DNA from: Didymella arachidicola
Taxonomy: Eukaryota; Ascomycota; Dothideomycetes; Pleosporales; Didymellaceae
NCBI GenBank assembly: GCA_016630955.3
Contig: CM049997.1
Span: 310,001-374,000, forward strand
DNA length: 64,000 nt
Reading direction: 5' to 3'
Within the stretch, counting starts at the first letter, position 1; each line of letters begins with the position of its first letter. The notes beneath the pieces are model-generated. The model ran no database searches, was not told the origin of the DNA, and saw only the letters and a program-made list of their open reading frames with translations. Shown one piece after another: positions 52,523 to 62,687 of the stretch. Position numbers and translations under genes: made by a program.

Positions 52523-55313
52523 CCATGCGGAGACCTTGGACACCAACAGAGCAGCCTGGGCAGACACCATACGGCCAGCCGCAAGTGTACCAGGGAATGG
52601 GTGAGGCACAACCCGGTGCATCCAGCACACCTCCACAAGGCCCCCTTCCACTGGCACCGGGCGGTGGTGGAAATGTGTCGTCACCACCTCCCAGCAGCAT
52701 GAGGCCAGAACATCCCCTGGCACAGGACATGGGCCGTATGAATCTGAACGAGGAACCACCACCATCGTACTCGAGCATTCAGCAGGCAAATGCCCAGCAA
52801 GCACAGCGATACCCGAACGAGAAAGGGCAGCATCCACTTCCCACCCCTCAGGGTGTCTCCTTGACAGATCCTATGCAGGGCCATCCTGCCTTTGCAAACG
52901 ACCCACGACCCCAACAGGCAGGACCGTCACAGCCGACCAACCTCGTCTCGCCAACGCCGTCGACACAACACGCAGTGCCACAAATCCAGACATCTCAGCC
53001 AGCTCACACACCGAGTCCTGCTCCGGGCGTTGGCCCAGCGTCTCCACCGCCTCTGCCTGAAGGATGGATTGCGCACCTGGACCCTTCTTCGGGACAATAC
53101 TACTACATTCACCTGCCCAGTCAGTCTACACAGTGGGAGTTCCCTAAGGGCCCTACTCCACTAAACTTGAACGAGCCACTGTCGCCGACTGGCACATTTG
53201 TCAACCCTCTTGCATCCCCTACTTTTGGCAAGCAACCTTTAGCTTCGCCTGGGTTCCCTACCCAGACGGTCAGCTACTCTAGCGATTTCGGTATGGCGCC
53301 GCTTGCAACACCGACTGCGGCAGGTTTCACAGGACCGCCGCCGACGGCGGGCGTCGACACTTACAAGGTACAGCCCACCAATGGCGTGTACTTTGGGCCC
53401 TACCTCAGGTATACGAACATGGACCTTGAGCGTGGATTGTGGCTGGGATCGATCTTACTTGTCACGAACACCCCTCACCCTCCGACGATCCACATCCACC
53501 AGAGCCAGGACCTGTCGCCAAACCCTCGACAGCTGAAGGCGAATCCTATCTACACTCATCAAACATGGATTTTCTACCGGTACGACATCGACCTACGCAT
53601 GGAAGAAGAACATGCAGCTAAATGGACCTACGCCATCACCTCGCATCTTGGCTGCACCCGCTACGAGTTCCTGGTCGCTGGCCGTCACGAGACTAGTTGG
53701 AGGTTCATCGCACATTCTGGTAACGACTTCGCGCTGAACGTAAGCGCAAATGAGAGAAACAAACTTGGCGGTGTAGGTCTCATGTGGAAAGACATCCTAC
53801 AAAAGAATGCAGAATGTGGCGGTTTCCACGTGCAACTAGGTCTAGGTGGGCAGATTTACGCGGATAGGCTGTGGAAAGAAATCCCCCTGCTGAAGCAGTG
53901 GACTGCGACAAGCGGCAAAGAAGCGCGCAAGAATGCCCCTTGGACAGCAAAGCACGAAGAGGAGGTTTGCCATGCCTACTTCCACTACTATACGAGCCAC
54001 TTTGACCAGCCCAACCTGCGAGAAGCGTTTGCTCAGATCCCGCATATTCTTTCGCTCGACGACCATGATATGTAAGTCAGCCCTGTGCTTGGATCACCGA
54101 CCTTACTGACAGTGCGCAGCTTCGATGGCTTTGGTTCATATCCTGAGTATATGCAATTCTCGAACATGTTCAAGAACATCGGGCGACTTGGTATTGAGAT
54201 GTACCTGCTCTTCCAACACCACACTACATTAGAGATCCTTCGCAATGTCAGCAATGACATCGACCTCTTCACCGTTACTGGCACTGGGTGGCATTTCATC
54301 AAGTATCTTGGCCCATGCGTCACGGTCGTCGGTGCGGATTGTCGGTCTGAGCGTAATCCCCATCAGGTCATGGCTGGACCGACATATCAAGGCATCTTCC
54401 CCAAGGTTGCAACACTACCACCGAGCGTGCAGCATTGCATTTGGATGATCCCAGTGCCAGTCGTCTATCCCCGTTTGGAGTCTGTCGAACATCTTGCTCA
54501 CTCAATGGCGACTGGCAAGAAGGCGGTTACGGGTACCTTCAACATGCTTGGCAAGGTCACCGCCGGTGTTGCTGGAGTTGTTGGCGCTAAGAGCGTCGTT
54601 GGCGACGGCTTCAACTCGATCAAGAAGGCTGTTGGTAAGTCTGGTCTGATGAGTGGCGTTTTGAGTCCGTTTGGAGAGATTGATCTGCTTGATGAGCTGA
54701 GAGATATGTGGACTCATGAGTCGAAAGTAAGCATTCTCATCACCCAATGCGCGAGCCACACTGACAATCTTAGGACCTTGAGCGCACATACTTGATTCGC
54801 ACATTACAGGGCATTGCTCACAACAAATCATTACGAATGACATTCTTCTCGGGAGCTGTCGACTGCTGCGGTGCGGGACTTGTGCACGACCCAGCCAAGC
54901 CGCAGGATCACAAGACGATGTATCAGATCATCTCGTCTTCGGTCGTCAACGGCCCACCAAGCAACTATGTGCTCCGACTGTTGCACAATAACCGCGCGCT
55001 ATACGTGCCGCAGAATGGTCATCGTAGCAGCCAGCAGCCAACAGATACGAAAGAAGACATGATGGAAATCTTCACGCAGGATGTCAACGGTCAGCCTCGC
55101 GAATACCGACGCCTCATGGGCCGCAGGAACTACGTCGCGTGTGTCATCTACGACCCCGAGATCGTCAACGGCACTTTTGGCCAGGCAGTACCCGGGCACG
55201 GTAGTGGGAAATTGAGTTTGGCGGTGGACTTCATGGTCCAGAACGACGGTGGTTACAGCGCGCCCATGAAATATGGACCGGTCATTGTACCGAGCCTGGA
55301 GTATGGCAGGTGA
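51496..55313 (+). CDS. WW-domain protein with fungal PhoD-like phosphatase domain
   Basis: Exons 51496-54071, 54120-54726 and 54774-55313 (introns 48 and 47 bp), 1240 residues. About 500 N-terminal residues are Pro/Ser/Gln-rich and disordered, with a 12-residue poly-Gln. A WW domain (about 520-551: LPEGWIAHLDPSSGQYYYIH, then TQWEFP; Trp524 and Trp547) is followed by a large PhoD-like region: GVYFGPYLRYTNMDLERGLW, WTYAITSHLGCTRYEFLVAG, RFIAHSGNDFALNVSA, HILSLDDHDIFDGFGSYPEY, YLLFQHHTTLEI, HFIKYLGPCVTVVGADCRSE and MTFFSGAVDCCGAG. Asp residues in SLDDHDIFDGFG fit the metal site of PhoD-family metallophosphoesterases. The substrate is unknown; the WW domain probably binds a PPxY partner. The introns rejoin DHD-IFDGFG and ESK-DLERTYL in frame. 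Confidence 0.9.
52486..52521 (+). repeat. CAG/CAA repeat encoding 12 glutamines
   Basis: Twelve Gln codons in a row (ten CAG, two CAA) within the disordered N-terminus of the WW-PhoD protein. CAG runs of this type often vary in length between strains. Confidence 0.9.
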
Positions 55314-55665
55314 GCAGCTTGAGAGTATGGAGCTTGTGTATTAGTGTTTTGTTGTTGCGTTCCAGCGGTTGCATAGTAATGAAACAATGGTGATCGTGTG
55401 TCATGTTGAATTCTCTCAACTCTATAGGTCTTTGGTACACTATAGCCATCGGGTCTCCCTTCTGAAGATATGCGAACGATGCTGGATCCGAGTACGAAAG
55501 GATACAGCAGTGCGTAAGCAATCTTTTGAAGGTTTCTAGTTCTGCCGAAGTCGGGAACATTTTCTGTATTAGGTAGTGACAGCCTGGATGACATCGGTGC
55601 AGCTAGCGCGTGTCGGTTCAACACGCTTTCTTACGGACAATCGCGTTCACGACCGCTACACCACA
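55314..55665. other. tandem intergenic region
   Basis: 352 bp between the WW-PhoD gene and the Fmp32-like gene: 3' UTR plus a short promoter. Nothing else was seen. Confidence 0.5.
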
Positions 55666-56593
55666 ATGGCAGCACCTATGATTTCGAGAACTGCGATACC
55701 GCGATTTTTGCTCCCGCAAACTTCTTGGGGAGCTTCGACTGCAATAAGGTCTGCGGCACAAAGCATAGCTGAGGCGAGGCGGCATCGCTCTTCAACAGCT
55801 CCTGAGCGACGCACCACGAGCGCTATTACCACAGCGTTACGACAACGAGCACCAGAACCTCGGAAACAGTCTGGTAACTTTACTGGTGGCTACAGATCTG
55901 CCCTCGAGTTTCGTCGCAACTTCAGCGCCACCGCACCGCAATGGAAGGATCACCACTTCGACACGCTCAAGTTTGTACAGCGTCTGAAGGAGGAGGGCTT
56001 CACAGATGAGCAAGCGGAAGGCATGATGAGGGTACTGGGGGACGTCATAGAAGAAAGGTGCGTCGCGGTTCTCAGCATTTGCGGGAAAACGGGCTGACGC
56101 TTCGCAGCATACAAAATCTCACGCGAACCATGGTTCTCCGTGAAGATCAGGAGAAGGCCACGTACACGCAGAAAGTCGATTTCGCCAAGCTGCGGTCTGA
56201 ACTCATGACAGCCGACTCGACGGAGTCTTCGCTGACTCGCGCTTCGCACGAGCGATTGACAAACGAGCTGGCTAAGCTTAACTCACGCTTGCGAGACGAG
56301 ATACAGCGCACGCAAGCGTCTGTACGGCTGGACCTGAATCTGGAGAAGGGTCGCATCAGGGAGGAGGCAAACGTACAGGAACTCAAGCTGAAGGAGACTG
56401 AGACACGGATCGAGCAGGAGACGGCGCAGCTGCGGGAAAGGCTTGAGGCAGTCAAGTTCTCGACATTGCAGTGGTTAATGTACGTGGCAGCAGTTTGTTG
56501 TGTGGCTCATGACGGCATTGCTAACGGGGTCGCAGGGGTGTTTGCACGGGTACTGCCGCGCTCATGCTCGGTGTTTGGCGTTTGTTAATGTGA
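55666..56593 (+). CDS. FMP32: mitochondrial DUF1640 protein (Fmp32/MCUR1-CCDC90 family)
   Basis: Exons 55666-56057, 56108-56479 and 56536-56593 (introns 50 and 56 bp), 273 residues. A Ser/Arg-rich, acid-poor N-terminus (about 1-90, ending near RRNFSATAP) is a mitochondrial presequence. The family region begins HFDTLKFVQRLKEEGFTDEQ, AEGMMRVLGDVIEESIQNLT and goes on as a long coiled coil (TRASHERLTNELAKLNSRLR, KLKETETRIEQETAQLRERL). The last exon supplies LMGVCTGTAALMLGVWRLLM, one transmembrane helix. The family is anchored in the inner mitochondrial membrane; the yeast member supports cytochrome c oxidase function and the animal members influence the calcium uniporter. The exact role here is inferred. 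Confidence 0.92.
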
Positions 56594-57670
56594 AGCAATC
56601 GTGCTCGAATTAACCATGAGTCGCGCACATGGATGGATCGCTGGAGACATACGTAGGGCTGTCTCAAATGATCGGGCTGCTTCCGGCAGGGCAACGGCTA
56701 ACGGCGACCGCGGAGGCCTCCAGCACGCCCCTGCATCACGTGCAACAGCAGCCATGCACCAGGTATGCGCTGCATGTGGATGCGCGCTGCAGCGGAAGGG
56801 GAGCCGTCGACAGGCCTGGACAACGCAACGTGGTACACCAGCACTCCCATTGCTTTGGTATCAGGAAAGCACGGCATTTGCTGCAACGCTGGAGGCGAAC
56901 TGCCCCTCATATGATGCAATTGTAAACAGGCAACCTGCTTCGTCCAGTGTCTCAAGATCTTCATGCATCGACCTCCGCGTTGTGATCGAAGAAATGCACT
57001 CGAGAGGTTCTGGCAAATGCAGCATTTATCTGAAGTGACACGACTCATGGGCGGTGGTTCAAGATTCACGCCTGCGAGTGGTCCAGGTTTCTAGCCTGTT
57101 CTACGACCATGCTTGATTGGCCCCCAACGTGGCATGGTTCATCAGCCAGGCTCGCTGGCAGCCGCCCATTGCAGCGTGACCTGGTGCGACAGCGAGTCTG
57201 AGCGTCGTGATGGCGAGGGCGGCAGCAGAGATTTGGGCAGGACAGCAATGCCGCGGCGCTTTTGCGCATGGCAGGAGATCAGCTTCAGGTGTGCCGATTG
57301 TTTGTATACACACAAAGAGCCACGCAGCTAGGCCTATGGACCCCTCATTGCCAAGAATACATAGTGATATGGAGCGGCCAGATAGACTCTGAGAACAAGA
57401 AGCGTGTACAGGGCAAGCAGCCTCGCGGCCGGCCAGGCAGGCAGGGCATGTGAGCGAAACGGCTTCTGGAGAAGGCGCAGTGGGGTGGTAGAGTCGCTCC
57501 TTGGCGCCGTCTTCACCTGGAAGCCGCTCGCTTCCTCCCATCTTCCCAAAACAACTCGACAAACTCTTCTGAGAACTTCACCAGCACACCGCCTTGTATC
57601 CTTCCAAACACATCTCCACCCAACCCAGACTCTCTCTACCAGTACCCCCGTACACCACACACCCGACACA
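56594..57670. other. tandem intergenic region before the 14-3-3 gene
   Basis: 1.08 kb. The left part holds the 3' UTR of the Fmp32-like gene; the right part has a pyrimidine-rich leader (about 57540-57670, CTCTCTACC- and CCACACA-rich), as expected for a strongly expressed gene. ORFs up to about 150 codons look random. Confidence 0.45.
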
Positions 57671-58981
57671 ATGGCGAACGAGGTACGTGACCCTTTATCT
57701 GCGCCCTCCCCGCCGTTGCTCCCCGGCGGCATGCCCCTCTGGCGCTCAACCCCCGGCTACGATGATTGTCAACAGAGGCTGACGTGACCGCACCAACAGC
57801 GCGAGAGGTACGCAGCGACGCCCGCCGAGTCCGCACGACCGCCTTATTGACGTCGCAATAGCAAGACTTTCCTCGCCAGGCTTTGCGAACAGGCTGAGCG
57901 CTACGATGGTAAGTGCTAGCGTGCCCCGTGTATCGGCCGCGCAAGCTAACGGAGTGCCTCGCAGAGATGGTTACGTACATGAAGGTCAGTCGACGACAGC
58001 TAACTCACACATGTTTGGATTCATATACTGATTCTTTTGCAGGAAGTTGCCAAGGTATGCCCACACCGCCCGCCAGCTGTGCCAGCACGCGGCCGCAACG
58101 ACGCTGCAGCGCGAAATGACTTGACCTAACCCACTGCAGATCGGCGGTGAGCTCACCGTTGACGAGCGCAACCTCCTGTCCGTCGCCTACAAGAACGTCG
58201 TTGGCACACGACGTGCCTCGTGGCGCATCATCTCCTCGATCGAGCAGAAGGAGGAGTCCAAGGGCTCTGAGAAGCACGTTGGCACCATCCGCGACTACCG
58301 CCAGAAGATCGAGACCGAGCTCGAGCAGGTCTGCCAGGATGTCCTGAACGTCCTTGACGAGTCTCTCATTCCCAAGGCCGAGTCTGGCGAGTCTAAGGTC
58401 TTCTACCACAAGATGTACGTCGGAATGCGACTATCAACATCTTTGCACGACTGACTCCAGGCAGGAAGGGTGACTACCACCGCTACCTCGCTGAATTCGC
58501 TTCCGGCGAGAAGCGCAAGGTCGCTGCGACTGCCGCACACGAGGCCTACAAGGTATGACGCAATGAAGATATGCGCAAACGCAGATCAGATGACTGACGA
58601 TTTGCAAAGACGGCCACCGATGTTGCCCAGACCGAGCTCACCCCCACTCACCCCATCCGCCTGGGTCTGGCACTCAACTTCTCGGTCTTCTACTACGAGA
58701 TCCTGAACTCGCCCGACCGTGCTTGCCACCTTGCTAAGCAGGCATTCGACGATGCCATTGCTGAACTCGACTCCCTGTCTGAGGAGTCCTACCGCGACAG
58801 CACTCTCATCATGCAGCTTCTCCGTGACAACCTCACCCTCTGGACATCATCGGATGGCAACGAGGCTGAGGCCGCTGATTCTTCCGCCCCCAAGGAGGAG
58901 AAGGCTGCCGATGCCGAGGCCGCCGCACCTACCGAGCAGAAGAGCGAGGAGGCACCAGCTGCTGCTCCCGCTGCCGCTTAA
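57671..58981 (+). CDS. 14-3-3 protein
   Basis: Eight exons: 57671-57682, 57800-57807, 57862-57908, 57965-57984, 58043-58054, 58140-58414, 58465-58552 and 58610-58981; 277 residues. Five of the first exons are 47 nt or shorter (12, 8, 47, 20 and 12 nt), together giving MANERESKTFLARLCEQAER, YDEMVTYMKEVAK. The 14-3-3 signature follows: ELTVDERNLLSVAYKNVVG, RRASWRIISSIEQKEE, DYHRYLAEFASGEKRK, HPIRLGLALNFSVFYYEILN, DDAIAELDSLSEESYRDSTL and QLLRDNLTLW, then an acidic/Ala tail (about 235-277). Dimeric 14-3-3 proteins bind phospho-Ser/Thr motifs in many signalling clients (ArtA in Aspergillus, Bmh1/2 in yeast). The many short introns are usual for this gene in ascomycetes. The C-rich upstream region and biased codons suggest high expression. 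Confidence 0.96.
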
Positions 58982-59927
58982 GCAGTTCCTACTTCTCTCG
59001 ACCGGTTCATCGCCAGTCACCGTCTCCTAGTTCCGGATAGACGAAGGAGGCTGCCACGGCAGCGAGCGTCCTACGGAGTTGTATGTGTCCTGTGATTTCG
59101 AAAATTGGCTTTACCAGCGAGCGGGTCGGATGGTCAAATTCCCCATGACTGATGTGTTTCCCATTACTCCCCTGTATCACCCGCAATGTCTCCATCAAGC
59201 ATGCAGTCTATTGGGGTCACGTTCATCGCGCGACTGCCTACATATTTGGTATCCTTTGTGCAGAGGGCGCTAATACTGTGTGTGGAGGTGGAAGAGTTTG
59301 GCGCGGTTCCTCAATGCAATCCCCCTATTCCCCTGTCATTTGATTTGACTGTGTCTATGTGATCTACTCTACCGTCGTGGGATTCTGGATTTGCACTTGC
59401 TCAAACCGGTGTTTCTTGTATCATGTAATACATCTGAGAGGTATAGAGTGACTGTTGGTCGTCCTGTGCTTGATGCACGTCGTGTTCGTCGTATGCTAAA
59501 TAGTGATCAAGCCACACAATCTGCCATAGAGACAGATGATGTGAGGCACGAATATGCCTTCACTGTGTGCAGCCAAATGAGTAGGAGGATGTAGACCCAG
59601 AAATGTCAAGCATCGCAGGGAGCCAACACGAGACCCTGTTGTTGCTGTTCCATGGGCCTGGTTTGCCCCACAAAAAAGTTTGGCAATGAATCGACTCCCC
59701 CACCGCGTTTCTTCCCCGCCTCCACGAGCACTGAAGTCTGGAATCATGTCCTCAAGAAGCACGCAGTTACTCTGAGGCTCAGTACAAAACAGTGGTCATG
59801 TCTTGAACCACACGAGTCTACGGTCAGCGTACCACAAATTGTCAGCGCATCCACCTCGAGCCATAGGCAAACAAACGCGCGCACTCACTGCACCCATCCA
59901 TCCAGAGACCGGCCTTGCCGAGCAAGG
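58982..59927. other. tandem intergenic region after the 14-3-3 gene
   Basis: 946 bp: the 3' UTR of the 14-3-3 gene and the promoter of the J-protein gene. Frames open into the next gene from 59652, but the stretch before 59928 has no Dph4-like sequence. No RNA gene was seen. Confidence 0.45.
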
Positions 59928-60476
59928 ATGCCGTACACGAAGAACTACTACCACGTCCTCGGCCTCAGCGCGCCCAGCACCAGCCCACCGAACGCGCGAC
60001 CAAAGAGTGCAGAGCTACGGCGCGCGTACAGAATCGCGCTCCTCAAGGCGCATCCAGACAAGAAATCCGCTTCGAGTCCCGTCAACCAAGCCGTGCGGAG
60101 CTACACGGTCGACGACGTAAAGGAAGCATACCGCGTCCTCGACGACCCTAAGACCAGAACCGACTTCGATAACTGGGTGCTGAGGAATCCGCACGTCCTG
60201 CACGCGAGCGCTGGCGCAGCAGGGAATGAAGGTGTGCAGGCGCTCAGCGCGGATTTTGTTCTCGGACTGGATGTGTTGGATCTGAGTGATTTTGAGGAGC
60301 GGGGTGCGGCCGAGGGCGAGTGGATAAGGGAGTGTCGGTGTGGGGATGGAGAGGGGTTTAGGATTTTGGAGGAAGATCTCGAGGATGCGGAGAAGAGGGG
60401 CGAGAAGGAGGTGCTTGTGGGTTGTGGGGGGTGTAGTTTGTGGGTTAGGGTGGGGTTTGAGGTTGAGGAGGATTGA
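59928..60476 (+). CDS. DPH4: diphthamide biosynthesis J-protein Dph4
   Basis: Single exon, 182 residues. The J domain starts at the first Met (MPYTKNYYHVLGL), with ELRRAYRIALLKAHPDKKSA carrying the HPD motif, then DDVKEAYRVLDDPKTRTDFD. The C-terminus holds a CSL-type zinc finger, ECRCGDGEGFRI and VGCGGCSLWVRVGF, with two Cys pairs. J domain followed by a CSL finger is diagnostic of Dph4 (yeast Jjj3). It binds Zn or Fe and supports the radical step on eEF2 histidine that begins diphthamide synthesis in the cytosol. A Glu/Gly-rich segment lies between the domains. The frame is open upstream without an earlier convincing start. Confidence 0.94.
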   Translation: MPYTKNYYHVLGLSAPSTSPPNARPKSAELRRAYRIALLKAHPDKKSASSPVNQAVRSYTVDDVKEAYRVLDDPKTRTDFDNWVLRNPHVLHASAGAAGNEGVQALSADFVLGLDVLDLSDFEERGAAEGEWIRECRCGDGEGFRILEEDLEDAEKRGEKEVLVGCGGCSLWVRVGFEVEED

Positions 60477-62012
60477 ATGCAATGCGGTCGCAATGACTGG
60501 CTGTGAGAGGATTTGAGCTGGGGTCACGGAGATGAGGACCTCGAGCCTGCTGGAAAGAGGAAGGCGATGGATTGAGGGTAGAGAAACACACGCAATACAT
60601 TTGTGAAAGCGACGTAAGCTTTTCGAAAAGGGTGGACGGGAGAGCGTACGGGTACAGTGGCACGCCTGACACACGTATGTCATATTCCTGACAGCGACTA
60701 CAGTCCTTCGTGCAGTACAGGCATGAACATCTAGCTTGGGCTCTGCACGTCTCCAGACCATCATATAACGTATCACTCGTCAACTTGGACTAGCTCATGG
60801 CAGTACACAATGATTTCGGGAAGTGGTGCTCGCGAGACTCTCCTACCACACCCTTGCAAGACTCAGGAAGCGCCAGTGTGGCGACGTTGCCATAGACAGC
60901 TGGTATGGCACGCAGTAGCCTCAAGTACTGGTCTGGCGTGATCTACTATTATCGTCAAGGCGGGATATCTTCCGTTTCAGCTGGAAGTCGGCCACCGCAT
61001 CCTGAAACGCTGCTTGGCCGTGGCTGTGGTGGGTGGAGGGCAATCGAGCTAGATCTCACGTGGGATTCTGGTCACAGTGTCACGTGAGCTGGACTTGCTG
61101 AGGACTGAGCATACGTCGTCTGCCCTGGCATGAAGTAATATCATAGGCTGAGCTGTGCGCTGCAGGGGCACGATTATGATGTTGTTGCTGGCGTCCATAG
61201 CCTCCTTGCTCTGGGTCAGTTCCTTCCAGGGTCTATTTACCCTATGTCTGAAATCGCCTCATTTTCCTGTGAAAGTCGACTTATGGCAGCAATGGGTCAG
61301 GATGGCTTTATGCTTCGTTTTTTGGAGCCATGTCGGGCGAAGTGCTCTAGCATACTGTGCGATCGAGGATACCAGACTCGAAGGGTCCGCCGAGGGTCTT
61401 TATCGAGTCAGTTGGCTGATGTGAACTGCAACGTTAGGGTACATCGTCAAGATCTCGAAAACCCGGTCGAGATCTCCAGACTTATTGCAGTCGTATGCCA
61501 GTAGCCACTGGACAGCTTGGCGACGCAGATAGTGTTGGTCAATGTCACGGTTACTGCTGTAAAGCGGAGTGTCTATTTGAACCAGGTCCAAAGAGGGCAG
61601 TTATACCAGCACACGAGCAGAACGAGCGGCCGCTTTTGGTGGGACTAAACTTGCCAAATACGGTTCATTAACTCCACACATTCACTTGCGCTCCCATGCA
61701 CTTGGACGCTCCGTTCAATAGAAAGACATGTGCAGTTATACATGCGGAACTCAAGCGCTGATGAACAGACGGAGGCTGTGTGAAACGTTTCTAGTTTATG
61801 TTTATGCATAGACAGTTATAGAACAAGCCTAAGCACACGCGCGTCAGTACAAGCAACCTGCGACTCTAAACAACTGTTTGTATAACGCTTGGAAAAACAA
61901 ATCTCGCGACTCAAATCCTTTCTAATCTTCTTGAACTCCATGCGCCACCAACTCCAGGATTGCCAATGGACCGGGTATTTAAGATGTGGAAAACGTATCT
62001 GCCGGGTCGTCA
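60477..62012. other. 1.5 kb intergenic stretch without a recognisable gene
   Basis: It lies between the convergent Dph4 and deoxyribosyltransferase-like genes. The ORFs (up to about 90 codons) show no domain. No repeats, tRNA or transposon ends were seen. Confidence 0.4.
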
Positions 62013-62687
62013 TCACTGGAGTTTCAGGCCGTCCTTGATAAGTCTATCCTTGACAACATCCACAAGCTCCTCGAACGTCTCGACAAAGCGGACCTTGTAG
62101 CGCTCACAAACCAGGTGAATGTTGCCTGCGCGCCAGAACCTTGAGTCGCAGCACACAATAACCTTGCCGGAACTCGCCCAGAGACCGAGCTCCATCATGG
62201 TGACGGGGCTGACTGTATTCGCGTCGAAGAAAAAGCAGATGAGATCCGCCTTCTCCAATGCGGAAAGCTCCCATACGACTTGCTGCTTGAAAGCCTCATC
62301 TTTTGCTGACTTGGTCACATTCGGATCCCAGTGGCCTCTCCTCGGGTTGCAGATCGTGATGGGTAGATCTTGAAGTGTCGCTGCCATCTGTTTTTGCCAT
62401 TGGACAGCCTTCCCCATCTCAATACTGCCTGCCAAGAAAAGAGACTTGTCGCCGATGTACTTAGGGCTCTCAGGTGGCAAGCTATGCTCAAACTTTGGAT
62501 GCTGCACTGGAAGAGGATCTGGGTACGGAGGCAGCTGATTCATGGTGTCCACGACTTCTGCATCTATGTCGACTGCGCCAGGCTTTCTTGCGATCTTAGA
62601 AGCTTTCTGTTCGTCATCTTCGAATGGCCTCTTGCACATCAGACATTCTCCGAGCTCCTTTGGCTTTGCTTCTCGCTTGGGAGCCAT
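62013..62687 (-). CDS. nucleoside 2-deoxyribosyltransferase-like protein
   Basis: Single exon on the minus strand, 224 residues from the ATG at 62687 (MAPKREAKPKELGECLMCKR). A short N-terminal Cys pair (CLMC) is followed by the deoxyribosyltransferase-like fold: DKSLFLAGSIEMGKAVQWQK, ITICNPRRGHWD, VWELSALEKADLICFFFDAN, TVSPVTMMELGLWASSGKVI, VCCDSRFWRAGNIHLVCERY. These blocks match the PF15891-type family (FLAGSI nucleoside-binding loop and the ELG block with its acidic residue). Members remodel nucleosides or cleave glycosidic bonds; the substrate is unknown. The frame stays open upstream with ATGs at 62915 and 63095, but that part (Arg/Ser/Thr-rich) is not protein-family-like and could be leader or a targeting extension. 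Confidence 0.82.
   Translation of the reverse strand: MAPKREAKPKELGECLMCKRPFEDDEQKASKIARKPGAVDIDAEVVDTMNQLPPYPDPLPVQHPKFEHSLPPESPKYIGDKSLFLAGSIEMGKAVQWQKQMAATLQDLPITICNPRRGHWDPNVTKSAKDEAFKQQVVWELSALEKADLICFFFDANTVSPVTMMELGLWASSGKVIVCCDSRFWRAGNIHLVCERYKVRFVETFEELVDVVKDRLIKDGLKLQ

Noticed and set aside
60015..60776. 253-codon minus-strand frame
   Set aside because: Antisense shadow of the Dph4 gene.
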